64,000 nucleotides of DNA, from positions 54,057 through 118,056 of the forward strand of contig NZ_LAYQ01000004.1 of assembly GCF_000988205.1 (NCBI RefSeq). Reading direction: 5' to 3'. The position numbers and the translations under genes are program-made. This DNA comes from Corynebacterium minutissimum (GTDB taxonomy: Bacteria > Actinomycetota > Actinomycetes > Mycobacteriales > Mycobacteriaceae). Shown here piece by piece: positions 29,472-41,521 of the stretch. Below the pieces are notes generated by a model. That model saw nothing but the letters and a program-made list of their open reading frames with translations, did no database searches and was not told the origin of the DNA. Numbering within the stretch: position 1 is the first letter of the stretch; each line of letters starts with the position of its first letter.

Positions 29472-30050
29472 ATGAATTCTTTCTCCCTCCCCCCAGCCGT
29501 TGTTGACATTCTCGCGGGACGCCAACCGGCGAAGGAGGATGTCGTGCTCCTCCTGCAACGAGTGCTGACCGTGCTCGTTCTCGGCGGCACGCTCGTGGCT
29601 GCCGTGTTGAGTCTGACCAACCCCTCCGACGACGGCAGCTCGACGGATGCGGAACCCCCGACGTCGGAGGCGTGCGACTACGAGCTTCCCGACGTTTCCG
29701 TCCAACGCCAGCTCAACACCATCCAAGAGGAGCTGATAGGTGCGCTCAACACCTGGCGTAAGGAAGACGGCCAGGCCCCATTGGTGCCGTGGATCGACCG
29801 CCAAACCGCAGCCCGCGAAAAGGCAGAGTGCAACGCGGTGACCAAGACGCAAGAGCCATCGGAAGAAAATGTGCAGATGGTTCAGCACCACCTGCCCGTG
29901 GACAAGGCCAGCGCATATGAATTCGTCGAGGCCTTCCGGGCCTCCCCCGACCACGTGGCCGCCCTGCGGGATCGCCGGATGACCACCGCGGCCGTTGGCG
30001 TGGCTTATAACGACGGCGAGGTGTACGTCGTCATTCAGCTTGAGGAATAG
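29472..30050 (+). CDS. Membrane-anchored CAP/SCP-like domain protein
   Basis: 192 aa from ATG 29472 with AGGTGG 5 nt upstream; GTG 29463 is also in frame. One membrane helix (residues about 25-45) is followed by an acidic/Ser-rich linker and a compact CAP-like domain: LIGALNTWRKEDGQAPLVPW, then DRQTAAREKAECNA, and a C-terminal AAVGVAYNDGEVYVVIQLEE. The catalytic-looking His/Glu tetrad of full CAP domains is only partly present. Function unknown. Confidence 0.7.
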   Translation: MNSFSLPPAVVDILAGRQPAKEDVVLLLQRVLTVLVLGGTLVAAVLSLTNPSDDGSSTDAEPPTSEACDYELPDVSVQRQLNTIQEELIGALNTWRKEDGQAPLVPWIDRQTAAREKAECNAVTKTQEPSEENVQMVQHHLPVDKASAYEFVEAFRASPDHVAALRDRRMTTAAVGVAYNDGEVYVVIQLEE

Positions 30051-30091
30051 AACAGCTGATTTTTTAGGACGCCCTGAGTAGCATCTTCGAT

Positions 30092-31444
30092 GTGACTACT
30101 ACCTCAGATAACGTCCGGGATGCCGGAAACGACCCTGCAGATCGTTCCACGGCCCTTCTTACCGATAAGTACGAGCTGACCATGCTGCAAGCGGCGCTGC
30201 GCGATGGCTCCGCGCACCGCCAGGTAGCCTGCGAAGTTTTTGCCCGCCGCCTTCCCAACGAACGGCGCTACGGCGTTGTTGCCGGCACCGAACGCGTTCT
30301 TCGCGCAGTCCGGGACTTCCGTTTCACCGCCCAGCAACTGGCGGAGATGGACTTCCTGGATGCTCCAACCAAGGAATACCTGGCCAATTACCGTTTCTCC
30401 GGGCAGATCGATGGCTACCGGGAAGGCGAGCTGTACTTCCCCAACTCGCCACTGCTGACCGTGCGCGGCACCTTCGGTGAATGTCTCATCCTGGAAACCG
30501 TGATCCTCTCCATCATGAATTCCGATTCCGCGGTGGCCTCCGCGGCCTCCCGCATGGTGGTTGCCGCGGACGGCCGTCCCATCATTGAGATGGGCTCGCG
30601 CCGCACGCACGAATACGCCGCGGTGACTGCTGCCCGCGCCGCCTATCTGGCTGGCTTCCAGGCCACCTCCAACTTGGAGGCCGGCTACCGCTATGACATT
30701 CCGGTCTCCGGTACAGCGGCGCACGCGTGGACGCTGGCACACGTCAACGAGGACGGCACCCCGAACGAGGAGGCCGCCTTCCGCGGGCAGATCGAAACTC
30801 TCGGCGTGGATACGACCCTGTTGGTGGATACCTATGACATCACCAAGGGCGTGGAAACCGCCGTCAAGGTGGCCGGACCCGAGCTGGGCGGCGTGCGGAT
30901 CGATTCCGGCGATTTGGCCGCGGTCACCCGCCGTGTGCGCAAGCAGCTCGATGATTTGGGCAACCACAACACCAAGATCGTGGTCTCCTCCGACCTGGAT
31001 GAGTTCGCCATCGCCGGTCTGCGCGGCGATCCCGTCGACGTCTATGGCGTGGGCACCTCGGTGGTCACCGGCTCGGGCGCCCCGACTGCTGGGATGGTCT
31101 ACAAGGTCGTCGAGGTCGATGGCCATCCAGTGGCCAAGCGTTCCTCCTCGAAGAAGTCGCAGGGCGGGTCAAAGCGCGCCCTGCGCACCTACCGCTCCTC
31201 CGGGGTGGCCGTCGAGGAGCTCGTGCTCCCCTTCTCCTCCGAGAACCCAGAGACCGGGACGCTGCGCACCCGCGAGATGACGGTGCCGCTGATGCGCGAC
31301 GGCGAGATCCTCGACAACCTGCCTACCCTCGAGGAATCCCGCGAGTACCTGGCCCAGGCCATCACCACCCTGCCGTGGGAGGGCCTCGCACTCACCCGCG
31401 ATGAGCCCGCGGTTCCCACCCGCTTTATCGGCTTCGACGCTTAG
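30092..31444 (+). CDS. pncB: Nicotinate phosphoribosyltransferase
   Basis: 450 aa. It forms nicotinate mononucleotide for NAD salvage. Motifs are LLTDKYELTMLQAALRDG, FARRLPNERRYGVVAG, SRRTHEYAAVTAARAAYLAG, LVDTYDITKGVE, VRIDSGDL and VYGVGTSVVTG. The GTG at 30092 lies 7 nt downstream of a -10-like TAGCAT (30079-30084) with no Shine-Dalgarno, so the mRNA is probably leaderless. nadE, also in NAD synthesis, is in the window but distant. Confidence 0.95.
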   Translation: MTTTSDNVRDAGNDPADRSTALLTDKYELTMLQAALRDGSAHRQVACEVFARRLPNERRYGVVAGTERVLRAVRDFRFTAQQLAEMDFLDAPTKEYLANYRFSGQIDGYREGELYFPNSPLLTVRGTFGECLILETVILSIMNSDSAVASAASRMVVAADGRPIIEMGSRRTHEYAAVTAARAAYLAGFQATSNLEAGYRYDIPVSGTAAHAWTLAHVNEDGTPNEEAAFRGQIETLGVDTTLLVDTYDITKGVETAVKVAGPELGGVRIDSGDLAAVTRRVRKQLDDLGNHNTKIVVSSDLDEFAIAGLRGDPVDVYGVGTSVVTGSGAPTAGMVYKVVEVDGHPVAKRSSSKKSQGGSKRALRTYRSSGVAVEELVLPFSSENPETGTLRTREMTVPLMRDGEILDNLPTLEESREYLAQAITTLPWEGLALTRDEPAVPTRFIGFDA

Positions 31445-31480
31445 GAAGTACGCGCGAGAAGACCGACTACACTGGCACCA

Positions 31481-33442
31481 ATGCAGGACACAACGGTTGA
31501 CCTCCTTGACGCCGCAGTCTCCGCCCTCGGTGGCTCGCGGCGCCCCGGCCAGGTGCGCATGGCGACGGCCGTGACCACTGCGTTGGAGAAAGAGCGCCAC
31601 CTCGCCGTGCAGGCAGGAACAGGCACAGGTAAGTCCTTGGCCTACCTTGTGCCTGCCTTCCGCCACGCACAGGAAACCGGTCACACCGTCATCGTCTCCA
31701 CCGCCACGCTGGCGCTCCAACGCCAGCTGGTGGAGCGGGACCTTCCACGTCTGGCCGAGGCCCTCGAGCCGCACCTAGAAAAGAAGCCGACCTTCGCCAT
31801 CATGAAGGGCCGCTCCAACTACGTCTGCCTCAACAAAGTCTCCCGCGCCGCTGAGCTTGAGGACGAGGACGCCTTGCTCGACGAAGACGCTGTTTCCCAC
31901 CTCGGCCGCCACGTCCAGCGCGTCTACGAGTGGGCGGAAGACACCGAGACTGGTGACCGCGAGGACTTGGAACCGGGCGTGCCAGACTTAGCGTGGCGGC
32001 AGGTATCGGTCACCTCGAACGAGTGCCTCGGTGCCACGCGCTGCCCGCACGGCGAAGACTGCTTCGCGGAGCTCGCACGGCGCCGCGCGGCCGACGTCGA
32101 TATCGTCGTCACCAACCACGCCCTGCTCGCCATCGACGCGGTGGCGGATATCAATATCCTGCCCGAACACGACGTCGTTATCATCGACGAGGCCCACGAG
32201 CTGGACGGCCGCATCACCTCGGTTTCTACCGCCGAGATCACCGGGCGCGCGCTCAAGATGGCGGCCAGCCGCGCCAAGTCCCTCGGTGCCAACGGCAAAG
32301 ACCAACGGCTGAGCGAGCAAGCCAACGAGCTGAGCCAACTGCTCGCAGGGTTCGCACCGGGCCGCTGGACCGACCTTCCAGAGGAGGCCAAGCAGCAACT
32401 CATGGGCCTCGCGGATACCCTGGCCGATTGCCGCGAGACCATTGCCCGCACCCCCGAGGGCGAACAGGCCCAAGATCCGGAAAAATTCGCCGAGCGCCAG
32501 AACCTGGCCAACCACCTCGCCGGCCTCGTCGAGGCCATCGCCCGCATCCTCGACGTCTTCGCCACCGGTGACCCCGCAGCACACGCCGACGTGGTGTGGC
32601 TGGAGCGCGATGAGCGCACGCTGAACGACACCTTGGCCGTCGCCCCGCTCTCTATCGCCGGCATGTTGCACGAAAAGCTTTTCGGCGAACAGACCGTCGT
32701 GCTGACCTCCGCCACGCTGGCCCTGGGCGGGCGCTTCGACGCCATGGCCGCGCAGTGGGGCCTGCCGAAAGGCATGTGGGACAGCCTCGACGTGGGTTAT
32801 CCCTTTGATCCCGCGCGCAGCGGCATCCTCTATACCGCAGCACACCTGCCGCAGCCGGGCCGTGATGGGCTGAGCCCCCAAACCCTCCAAGAGATCCGCG
32901 AGCTCATCATGGCCGCCGGCGGACGCACGCTCGGGCTCTTCTCCTCACGGCGGGCCGCGCAGCAGGCAGCCGAAGAACTCAAGCCCACTATCCCCTTCGA
33001 GATCTACCTCCAGGGCGAGGATTCCATCGGTGCGCTCGTGGACAAGTTCACGAAGAACGAAAACTCCTGCCTCTTCGGCACGCTCACGCTCTGGCAGGGC
33101 GTCGATGTGCCCGGACCCTCCTGTTCCCTGGTCCTCATCGATCGCATCCCCTTCCCCCGCCCGGATAACCCACTCATGCAAGCCCGAACCGAGGCTGCAA
33201 AGGCGGCAGGGCGCAACGGATTCATGGAGGTTTCTGCGACACACGCGGCACTGCTCATGGCCCAAGGCGCAGGCCGCCTACTGCGCTCCACTGCGGACCG
33301 CGGAGTCGTCGCCGTGCTCGATAGCCGCCTAGAGACCAAGCGTTATGGCTCTTACCTGCGGGCCTCCATGCCGCAGATGTGGCCGACGAGCGACCCGCAG
33401 GTCGTGCGCGGGGCACTCAAGCGCCTGGTCGAGGCCCGCTAG
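31481..33442 (+). CDS. dinG: DinG-family ATP-dependent DNA helicase
   Basis: 653 aa superfamily 2 helicase of the XPD/DinG type. Walker A is AGTGTGKSLAYLVPA (residues about 45-59). The iron-sulfur cysteines appear in NYVCLNK and NECLGATRCPHGEDCF. The DEAH box is VVIIDEAHELDGR. The C-terminal motifs are LTSATLALGG, LWQGVDVPG and QGAGRLLRS. It unwinds DNA at damage and R-loops. -10-like TACACT (31468-31473) is 7 nt from the ATG, suggesting a leaderless transcript. It overlaps the convergent hydrolase gene by 4 bp. Confidence 0.93.
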   Translation: MQDTTVDLLDAAVSALGGSRRPGQVRMATAVTTALEKERHLAVQAGTGTGKSLAYLVPAFRHAQETGHTVIVSTATLALQRQLVERDLPRLAEALEPHLEKKPTFAIMKGRSNYVCLNKVSRAAELEDEDALLDEDAVSHLGRHVQRVYEWAEDTETGDREDLEPGVPDLAWRQVSVTSNECLGATRCPHGEDCFAELARRRAADVDIVVTNHALLAIDAVADINILPEHDVVIIDEAHELDGRITSVSTAEITGRALKMAASRAKSLGANGKDQRLSEQANELSQLLAGFAPGRWTDLPEEAKQQLMGLADTLADCRETIARTPEGEQAQDPEKFAERQNLANHLAGLVEAIARILDVFATGDPAAHADVVWLERDERTLNDTLAVAPLSIAGMLHEKLFGEQTVVLTSATLALGGRFDAMAAQWGLPKGMWDSLDVGYPFDPARSGILYTAAHLPQPGRDGLSPQTLQEIRELIMAAGGRTLGLFSSRRAAQQAAEELKPTIPFEIYLQGEDSIGALVDKFTKNENSCLFGTLTLWQGVDVPGPSCSLVLIDRIPFPRPDNPLMQARTEAAKAAGRNGFMEVSATHAALLMAQGAGRLLRSTADRGVVAVLDSRLETKRYGSYLRASMPQMWPTSDPQVVRGALKRLVEAR

Positions 33443-34164
33443 GGGCGAGGCAGCGCGCACACCGTGGCTGAGTCCGGGGCGACCTCAGTGAAACCTGCGT
33501 CATGCACCACCACCGCATTGGGGCGCGCGCACGCCGCGGCAAAATCCGCTGGGGCAATCTCGCGCACGGACAGCGCGAAATCCTGCGCCGCCCAACCTTC
33601 TACTTCCTCAACGCTCATCGCCGCGGCCAGCAACATCGAGCCGTGCCCCACCTGCGCGGCGGCCTTTCCGGCGCTCATGGTGAGGGAGGCGGCGATGTAG
33701 ATCACGGGGGCGTCGGCAAGCGCGGGGCCCGGGGCATCCTGGGGGAGATCGGTATGGCCGATCTGCAGCTTGGCGACGAGCGGATGCACGTCCTGCACCG
33801 CCGAAGGAACGAACACTCGCGCGCGGTCAGCAACCGTGACCCCAGGCAGAGCCTGGACATCGCGCCAGGCCTTGTTGCGGGCGCGGCGCGCCACCTTGCG
33901 GATGCGGTGCCCGTACCACTGCCCCAACGCCTCGGCGAAGGCCCCATCCTGCCCGGCCCGATCGTCGAGGCACAGCTTGACGACGCCCCTCGCCGCCGCT
34001 TCCAGCACCTCCGTGCGCGCCGGCGGGTCCTGCTTGGGCAGGTTGAGCGCTATCTGCATCGCCTGGATGGTCTCGGGCTTGTCGGGATCCTCGGGCTCAT
34101 CGCGCCAGTTGCGCTCACTGCACGCATCCACGAGGCGCCGATGGGCCTCGCGGAGGTTATTCAC
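33439..34164 (-). CDS. PTH2-type peptidyl-tRNA hydrolase domain protein
   Basis: 241 aa from GTG 34164, which overlaps the serB end by 8 bp and uses GGAGGAAG inside serB as its ribosome binding site, so it is translationally coupled. The N-terminal 130 residues are a helical actinobacterial extension. The C-terminal PTH2-like domain has VIYIAASLTMSAGKAAAQVGHGSMLL and the final strand NAVVVHDAGFTEVAPDSATVCA. PTH2 releases tRNA from stalled peptidyl-tRNA. The role of the extension is unknown. Confidence 0.82.
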   Translation of the reverse strand: MNNLREAHRRLVDACSERNWRDEPEDPDKPETIQAMQIALNLPKQDPPARTEVLEAAARGVVKLCLDDRAGQDGAFAEALGQWYGHRIRKVARRARNKAWRDVQALPGVTVADRARVFVPSAVQDVHPLVAKLQIGHTDLPQDAPGPALADAPVIYIAASLTMSAGKAAAQVGHGSMLLAAAMSVEEVEGWAAQDFALSVREIAPADFAAACARPNAVVVHDAGFTEVAPDSATVCALPRP

Positions 34165-35350
34165 TAGCGACTTCCTCCATGGGGATGCCGAGAATCTGCA
34201 GGATTTCGTCCATGTAGGGGTGGTTAACGGAGGTATCTGCCACCTCGCGCAGGGCGGGCTTGGCGTTGAAGGCAATGCCCAGGCCGGCAGCGGAAATCAT
34301 GTCGATATCGTTGGCACCATCGCCCACAGCAACGGTCTGCCGCATGCTCAGGCCCGAATCCGCAGCGAACTCGCGCAGGAACATCTCCTTGGCCTTGCGG
34401 TCCACTACGTCCCCGATGACCCGGCCGGTGAGCTTGCCGTCCTCGATTTCCAGGGTGTTGGCGCGCACGTAGTCAAGGTCGAGCTCCTTAGCTAGATCCT
34501 CGAGGACCTGGATGAATCCTCCCGACACCACCGCAACCCGGTAGCCCATGCGCTTGAGCGTGCGGATGGTGGTGCGCACGCCGGGCGTGAGGCGGATATC
34601 GGCGGCGGTTTCCTTGATGACGGACTCAGGCAGACCTGCCAAGGTGGCCACGCGCTCGTGGAGGGATTCTTCAAAGTCCAGCTCACCGCGCATTGCACGT
34701 TCCGTGACGGCGGCGACCTCCGCTTCCTTGCCCGCGTGGGCGGCCAGCATCTCGATGACCTCGCCGGTAATGAGGGTGGAGTCGCAGTCAAAGCAAATGA
34801 GGCGTTTCGAGCGGCGCTGCAATCCGGAGCGCTCGATGGCGATGTCCACGCCCTGCTCGGTAGCCAGGCGTGCCAACATGGCGCGAACAGGGTCGGAGGA
34901 GCCATCGATCGTGATGTAGAGCTCCAGGCCGTTGAGCGGGTACGTGGACAGGCCGCGGATGCGGTCGATGTTGACATCGAGGTTGGCCAGCTCCTTGGCG
35001 ATGGCCGACATTTGGCTCGCGTTGACCTGACGGCCCAGCACCACGACGACGTGTGTCGAGCGCGGGCGTGAGGTGGCTTCCTCCTCCCGAGGCTCCACGG
35101 AGATGGACTGCGCATAGATGCTCAACGTGTTGCGCAGCCCCTGCTCCATGGCCTCCAGACGCGAGGCGTTAACGCGGATGTACGCGGAGAGGGAGATGCG
35201 GCCGGAGAAGATGGCCTGTTCGGCGTCGACAAGCTCTACATTGTGGGAGCTGAGAACGCGGAAGAAGGCGGCAGACACGCCTGGTTTGTCGGGACCTGAG
35301 GCGGTGACAACGGCGAAAACTTGTTCACTTTGATTATCCACGGGGCTCAT
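34157..35350 (-). CDS. serB: Phosphoserine phosphatase with N-terminal ACT domains
   Basis: 397 aa. Last step of serine synthesis. Two ACT regulatory domains fill residues 1-170 (VTASGPDKPGVSAAFFRVLSS; VVVLGRQVNASQMSAIAKEL). The HAD phosphatase follows: CFDCDSTLITGEVIEMLA with the nucleophile Asp, VVSGGFIQVLEDLA, and GDGANDIDMISAAGLGIAF. The ACT part suggests feedback by amino acids. Followed by the coupled PTH2-type gene. Confidence 0.95.
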   Translation of the reverse strand: MSPVDNQSEQVFAVVTASGPDKPGVSAAFFRVLSSHNVELVDAEQAIFSGRISLSAYIRVNASRLEAMEQGLRNTLSIYAQSISVEPREEEATSRPRSTHVVVVLGRQVNASQMSAIAKELANLDVNIDRIRGLSTYPLNGLELYITIDGSSDPVRAMLARLATEQGVDIAIERSGLQRRSKRLICFDCDSTLITGEVIEMLAAHAGKEAEVAAVTERAMRGELDFEESLHERVATLAGLPESVIKETAADIRLTPGVRTTIRTLKRMGYRVAVVSGGFIQVLEDLAKELDLDYVRANTLEIEDGKLTGRVIGDVVDRKAKEMFLREFAADSGLSMRQTVAVGDGANDIDMISAAGLGIAFNAKPALREVADTSVNHPYMDEILQILGIPMEEVASE

Positions 35351-35386
35351 TATCTCACATCGCTCAGCACTGCTTGACCTACGGCA

Positions 35387-35425
35387 AACGCCGCCTCCCC
35401 ATCGTGGTGATGGGGAGGCGGCGTT
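35387..35425. terminator. Rho-independent terminator for ctaD
   Basis: A perfect 17-bp inverted repeat (AACGCCGCCTCCCCATC and its complement) surrounds a 5-nt loop, downstream of ctaD and just upstream of serB. It terminates ctaD and isolates it from serB. Confidence 0.85.
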
Positions 35426-35451
35426 ATCAGGAGTACTCAGCTCGTGAGTGC

Positions 35452-37143
35452 TTAGTGGCCGGTGTGTGCTTCCTCGCGCATGCGCTTAACCATGTGCGGG
35501 TAGTGCAGCTCGAAGGCCGGACGCTCGGAGCGGATGCGCGGCAGGGACACGAAGTTGTGGCGCGGCGGCGGGCAGGAGGTAGCCCACTCGAGGGAGTTGC
35601 CGTAGCCCCACGGATCGTCCACGGTGACGATCTCGCCGTAGCGCCAGGACTTGAAGACGTTCCAGACCAGCGGGATAACCGAAGCGCCCAGGACGAAGGA
35701 GAAGATGGTGGAAATCTGGTTGAAGACCGTGAAGCCATCAGACTCCAGGTAGTCGGCGTAACGACGCGGCATACCCATGTTGCCCACCCAGTGCTGGATA
35801 AGGAAGGTGCCGTGGAAGCCGATGAAGGTCAGCCAGAAGTGAATCTTGCCCAGGCGCTCATCGAGCATGCGTCCGGTCATCTTCGGGAACCAGAAGTACA
35901 GGCCAGCGAAGGCGGAGAACACCACGGTACCGAACAGGGTGTAGTGGAAGTGAGCAATCAGGAAGTAGGACTCAGCAAGGTGGAAGTCCAGTGCCGGGGA
36001 GGCCAGCATAATACCGGTCATACCGCCGAAGAGGAAGGTTGCCAGGAAGCCCATGGCGAAGATCATCGGGGTATCCCAGGTGATGTGGCCCTTCCACATG
36101 GTGCCGACCCAGTTGAAGAACTTCACGCCGGTCGGAACCGCAATCAGGAAGGTCATGAAGGAGAAGAACGGCAGCAGAATAGCACCGGTCACGAACATGT
36201 GGTGAGCCCACACGGCCATGGACAGCGCACCGATGGCCAGCAGAGCAAAGACCAGGCCAATGTAGCCGAAGACCGGCTTGCGGGCGAAGACCGGCACAAC
36301 CTCAGAAATGATGCCGAAGAACGGCAGTGCCAAGACGTAGACCTCCGGGTGGCCGAAGAACCAGAAGAGGTGCTGCCACAGGATGGCGCCGCCGTTGGCG
36401 GAGTCATAGATGTGGCCGCCCAGCTTGCGGTCATACAGAACGCCCAGTGCTGCGGCGGTCAGCAGCGGGAAGATCATCAGTACGATGACGGACGCGGTGA
36501 AGACAGCCCACGTGAAGACCGGCAGACGGAACATGGTCATGCCCGGTGCACGCAGGGTGAGGACCGTGGTGATCATGTTGATGGCGGAAGCAATGGTACC
36601 GACACCGGTAGCACCCACACCGACGATCCACATGTCAGCACCGATGCCCGGGGTGTGAACCGAGTCAGCCAGCGGCATGTACATGGTCCAGCCGAAGTCA
36701 GCAGCGCCGCCCGGGGTCAAGAAGCCCGCGAGCATCACGATGCCGCCGGTCAGGGTAATCCAGAAACCGAAAGCGTTCAGACGCGGGAAGGCCACATCCG
36801 GTGCGCCAATCTGCAGGGGCAGAACATAGTTACCAAATGCCCACACCACTGGTGTTGCAAACAGCAGCAGCATAACGGTGCCGTGCATGGTGAAGAGCTG
36901 GTTGAACTGCTCGTTGGACAGGAACTGCAATCCTGGGGTGAAAAGCTCAGCGCGAAGCAGCAGAGCCATGAAGCCACCGAGGAAGAAGAAGCTGAAGGAC
37001 ATGATCATGTACATGATGCCCAGCTGCTTGTGGTCGGTGGTGGTTAGCATCATCCAGGCCTTGGAACCGGTCTTTGCGTTACCAGTCGGCTCTGGACGTG
37101 TAGGCGCGACGTAATCGTCGAGCCGTGGCGCCACAGCGGTCAT
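35452..37143 (-). CDS. ctaD: Cytochrome c oxidase subunit I (aa3 type)
   Basis: 563 aa, twelve membrane helices. It carries haem a, haem a3 and CuB and reduces O2. Motifs are [17 protein letters not shown] [28 protein letters not shown], the CuB/Tyr segment [20 protein letters not shown] (His and Tyr of the active site), AHHMFVTG and the haem ligands in [17 protein letters not shown]. In actinobacteria it works in the bc1-aa3 supercomplex; the partner subunits are not in this window. It is monocistronic. Confidence 0.97.
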   Translation of the reverse strand: MTAVAPRLDDYVAPTRPEPTGNAKTGSKAWMMLTTTDHKQLGIMYMIMSFSFFFLGGFMALLLRAELFTPGLQFLSNEQFNQLFTMHGTVMLLLFATPVVWAFGNYVLPLQIGAPDVAFPRLNAFGFWITLTGGIVMLAGFLTPGGAADFGWTMYMPLADSVHTPGIGADMWIVGVGATGVGTIASAINMITTVLTLRAPGMTMFRLPVFTWAVFTASVIVLMIFPLLTAAALGVLYDRKLGGHIYDSANGGAILWQHLFWFFGHPEVYVLALPFFGIISEVVPVFARKPVFGYIGLVFALLAIGALSMAVWAHHMFVTGAILLPFFSFMTFLIAVPTGVKFFNWVGTMWKGHITWDTPMIFAMGFLATFLFGGMTGIMLASPALDFHLAESYFLIAHFHYTLFGTVVFSAFAGLYFWFPKMTGRMLDERLGKIHFWLTFIGFHGTFLIQHWVGNMGMPRRYADYLESDGFTVFNQISTIFSFVLGASVIPLVWNVFKSWRYGEIVTVDDPWGYGNSLEWATSCPPPRHNFVSLPRIRSERPAFELHYPHMVKRMREEAHTGH

Positions 37144-37494
37144 AAAATCCTCCTGAAGAACAAGTGCTTAACCACATCGGCATCACGCGTTTTCTCGCGC
37201 CACACGCTCAGTAGTCAAACACCTAGGTTTACTCGCATTATATTAGGCCACCTCAGGGCCTAATTTCCAGCGCTCTGCCATTTTCCGCCAACCTTGCTAA
37301 CCCCGTTTGGAGCAGATAACGCCATGTACGGGGCCAACTGCCTACACCACGCCCTAGCACACGGTGATCTAGAACACATGAACGCGGGGGTGCCGTCCCC
37401 CAAAACCCGAAAACGCACCCCCTGAAAGAATCAACCTTTCGGATGATCCCTGCCAGGAGGTGCGGTACGGCGACAGGTAAATGCGAGGAACTAG
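37144..37494. other. Gene-less 351-bp region between nrdF and ctaD
   Basis: No ORF is supported. It holds the ctaD promoter region. A hairpin ATTAGGCC (37242-37249) / GGCCTAAT (37257-37264) and a second weak one (GAAAG...CTTTC near 37421-37440), the latter a possible nrdF terminator, are visible. Nothing else stands out. Confidence 0.5.
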
Positions 37495-38499
<1,005 letters not shown>

Positions 38500-38609
38500 T
38501 TACTAGTAATTTGTGAGTCTGGTGCCATCGTACCCGGTAAAACTAGGGGCCAAAATTCCTGCGTGTTTTATACTTGAGCCCTACTCCCACGACCCCGAGT
38601 TTCGATGGA

Positions 38610-39299
38610 ATGACTGAACCCTCCGCTCCCCTACTCAGCACCATTTTGGAGGCGTTGGGCACTGACATCGTCAGTGGCGCCCTCCCCGCCGGTGAACGTT
38701 TTACGCTCAACGACCTCTGCGAACGCTTCGGCATTTCCCGAACCGTGGCGCGCGAAGCCATGCGCGCACTGGAGCAACTGGGAATGGTCTCTTCCTCGCG
38801 CCGCGTCGGCATTACGGTACTGCCTATCAGCGAATGGGCGGTCTACGATCCCGCTATCATTTCGTGGCGCCTGGGCTCGGAGAAAGCGCGCGATAGCCAG
38901 CGCACCTCCCTTAATGATCTGCGCCTTGCCATCGAGCCTGTCGCTGCGGGCTTAGCCGCACAGCACGCCTCCCCTGAAGATAAGGAAGAGATTCTGGAGC
39001 TGGCCCAGCGCCTCCAGGTCACGCCCACGCGGCGCGTCGGCGAGCACCTCGCCACAGATCTGCGCTTCCACGCCATGGTCCTCCACGCCTCAGGCAATGA
39101 GATGTTCTCAGCGCTGAGCCCCTACCTGCTCTCCATGGTGCGCGGGCGTTCGCTCTATGGTTCCCGCAAGCGAAACCCGACGGCCGGTACGGCCCAACTT
39201 CATCTCGATTTGGCAGAAGCCATCAACCGCGGCGACTCACCTGAGGCAGAAAAAATCGCACGCGCCATCTTGCTTGAGGCGCGTGCGAATAAGGGTTAG
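38610..39299 (+). CDS. gntR1: GntR1-like transcriptional regulator (GntR family, FCD domain)
   Basis: 229 aa from ATG 38610 ([17 protein letters not shown]); a TTG at 38574 would add 12 residues. The N-terminal winged HTH is [38 protein letters not shown] (read in parts). The FCD effector domain follows with [27 protein letters not shown] and [12 protein letters not shown], giving the metal-site His residues. Position between nrdF and nrdE matches gntR1 of C. glutamicum, which controls gluconate catabolism and sugar uptake. It overlaps the nrdE stop by 4 bp. Confidence 0.85.
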   Translation: MTEPSAPLLSTILEALGTDIVSGALPAGERFTLNDLCERFGISRTVAREAMRALEQLGMVSSSRRVGITVLPISEWAVYDPAIISWRLGSEKARDSQRTSLNDLRLAIEPVAAGLAAQHASPEDKEEILELAQRLQVTPTRRVGEHLATDLRFHAMVLHASGNEMFSALSPYLLSMVRGRSLYGSRKRNPTAGTAQLHLDLAEAINRGDSPEAEKIARAILLEARANKG

Positions 39300-41467
39300 A
39301 GCATGCAGGAAACGCAGCCCTCAATCTCAGTACCTTCCAGAGCCATCTGGCGCAGGCGGATGTAGTAAAGGGTCTTAATGCCCTTGCGCCAAGCGTAAAT
39401 CTGGGCGCGGTTGATATCGCGGGTAGTAGCGGTGTCCTTGAAGAACAGCGTCAGCGACAGACCTTGGTCAACATACTTCGTGGCCTCGGCGTAGGTATCG
39501 ATGATCTTCTCGTAGCCGATCTCGTAGGAGTCCTTGAAGTACTCCAGATTGTCGTTGTCCATGTGCGGCGCTGGGTAGTAGACGCGGCCGATCTTGCCTT
39601 CCTTACGAATCTCAATCTTGGACGCGATCGGGTGAATCGAGGAGGTCGAGTTATTGATGTAGGAGATCGAGCCGGTCGGCGGCACCGCCTGCAGGTTGCG
39701 GTTGTAAATGCCATGCTTGGCGACGTCCGCCTTCAGCTCCGCCCACTCCTCTACCGACGGGGTGTGGATGGACGACTTAGCGAAGAGTTCCTTGACCTTC
39801 TCCGTGCGGGGAGCAAAGTCGGCCGGATCGTAGCGGTCGAAGAATTCGCCGCTCGCGTATTCAGATTCCGGGAACTCCGTGAAGTATTCGCCGCGTTCAC
39901 GCGCCAGCTTGTTAGATGCGCGCAGCGCGGCATACATGATGGCCGCAAAGTAGGCGTTGGTGAAATCGAGGCCTTCCTCCGAGCCGTACTCGATGTGCTC
40001 GCGACCGAGATAACCGTGCAGGTTCATCTGCCCCAAGCCAATGGCGTGGGAATCATCGTTGCCCTTGCGCACGGAAGGCACGGAGTTGATGGAGGTCTTG
40101 TCTGCCACAGCGGTCAATCCGCGGATGGCCGTTTCCACCGTGAGGGCGAAATCCGGAGAATCCATGGTCGCGGCAATGTTGAGGGAGCCAAGGTTGCAGG
40201 AAATGTCACTGCCCAAGGTCTTGTAGGTGAGGTCCTCATTGAGCTCCGACGGGGAGTTTACCTGCAGAATCTCCGAGCAGAGGTTCGACATGTTGATGCG
40301 CCCGGTCTTGACCGGATTGGCACGGTTCACGGTGTCCTCGAACATGATGTACGGGTATCCGGACTCGAACTGCAGCTCCGCGACGGTCTGGAAGAAGTGG
40401 CGAGCGTTGATCTTCTTCTTGCGAATACGCGGATCCTCGACCATCTCTTCGTAGTGCTCGGTGACGGAAATATCGCCGAAGGCCTTACCGTAGACGCGCT
40501 CAACATCGTACGGGCTGAACAGGTACATGTCGTCGTTGTTCTTCGCCAGCTCGAACGTAATATCCGGGATCACGATGCCGAGCGAGAGAGTCTTGATACG
40601 GATCTTCTCATCCGCGTTCTCGCGCTTGGTGTCGAGGAAGTTCATGATGTCCGGGTGATGCGCGTTGAGGTAGACCGCACCAGCACCCTGACGAGCACCC
40701 AGCTGGTTGGCGTAGGAGAAGGAGTCCTCGAGCAGCTTCATTACGGGGATGACGCCGGAAGACTGGTTCTCGATGTGCTTGATGGGTGCGCCCGACTCGC
40801 GGATATTAGACAGCAACAGAGCGACGCCGCCGCCGCGCTTGGACAGCTGCAGAGCAGAGTTAATGGAGCGACCAATCGACTCCATGTTGTCCTCAATACG
40901 CAGCAGGAAGCAGGAAACCAGCTCGCCGCGCTGCGCCTTGCCGGCGTTGAGGAACGTCGGGGTGGCCGGCTGGAAGCGGCCGGTCATAATCTCATCGACG
41001 AGGCGCTCCGCCAGCTTCGTGTCGCCGTCAGCCAGGAACAAGGCAGTCATGGATACACGGTCCTCGAAGCGCTCGAGGTAGCGGCGGCCGTCGAAAGTCT
41101 TCAGCGTGTAGGAGGTGTAGTACTTGTAGGCACCCAGGAAGGTCTTAAAGCGGAACTTAAAAGCGTAGGCGCGCTTAAACAGGGACTTGATGAACTCAAA
41201 GTCATACTGCTCGATCAGTTCCGGCTCGTAGTACTTGTTTTCTACCAGGTAGCGCATCTTTTCTTCCAAGTCATGGAAGTAGACGGTGTTCTGGTTGACG
41301 TGCTGGAGGAAGAACTGGTTCGCGGCCTCGCGGTCCTTGTCGAACTGAATCTTGCCGTTTTCGTCATACAGGTTCAGCAGGGCGTTGAGCGCATGGTAGT
41401 CCAGCTGCTCTTCCGGCTTCACAGGTTCAGCGACGGTCTTACCCAGTTGCGTGGTCACGACTTTCAC
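39296..41467 (-). CDS. nrdE: Class Ib ribonucleotide reductase, alpha subunit
   Basis: 723 aa catalytic subunit that reduces ribonucleoside diphosphates. It has [30 protein letters not shown] with the first redox Cys, NLCSEIL with the thiyl-radical Cys, and the C-terminal redox pair EGCVSCML that NrdH reduces. There is no N-terminal ATP cone, as expected for class Ib. Third in the nrdH-nrdI-nrdE transcript. Confidence 0.97.
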   Translation of the reverse strand: MKVVTTQLGKTVAEPVKPEEQLDYHALNALLNLYDENGKIQFDKDREAANQFFLQHVNQNTVYFHDLEEKMRYLVENKYYEPELIEQYDFEFIKSLFKRAYAFKFRFKTFLGAYKYYTSYTLKTFDGRRYLERFEDRVSMTALFLADGDTKLAERLVDEIMTGRFQPATPTFLNAGKAQRGELVSCFLLRIEDNMESIGRSINSALQLSKRGGGVALLLSNIRESGAPIKHIENQSSGVIPVMKLLEDSFSYANQLGARQGAGAVYLNAHHPDIMNFLDTKRENADEKIRIKTLSLGIVIPDITFELAKNNDDMYLFSPYDVERVYGKAFGDISVTEHYEEMVEDPRIRKKKINARHFFQTVAELQFESGYPYIMFEDTVNRANPVKTGRINMSNLCSEILQVNSPSELNEDLTYKTLGSDISCNLGSLNIAATMDSPDFALTVETAIRGLTAVADKTSINSVPSVRKGNDDSHAIGLGQMNLHGYLGREHIEYGSEEGLDFTNAYFAAIMYAALRASNKLARERGEYFTEFPESEYASGEFFDRYDPADFAPRTEKVKELFAKSSIHTPSVEEWAELKADVAKHGIYNRNLQAVPPTGSISYINNSTSSIHPIASKIEIRKEGKIGRVYYPAPHMDNDNLEYFKDSYEIGYEKIIDTYAEATKYVDQGLSLTLFFKDTATTRDINRAQIYAWRKGIKTLYYIRLRQMALEGTEIEGCVSCML

Positions 41468-41521
41468 GGGCCTTTCTTTGCTATGGCGAAATGGAGAGAT
41501 GGGTTGGTAGGAATTAAGGCC

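Noticed and set aside
35374..37047. 557-codon open frame antisense to ctaD
   Set aside because: Composition (His/Gln/Glu-rich) is that of an antisense frame; ctaD motifs lie on the other strand.
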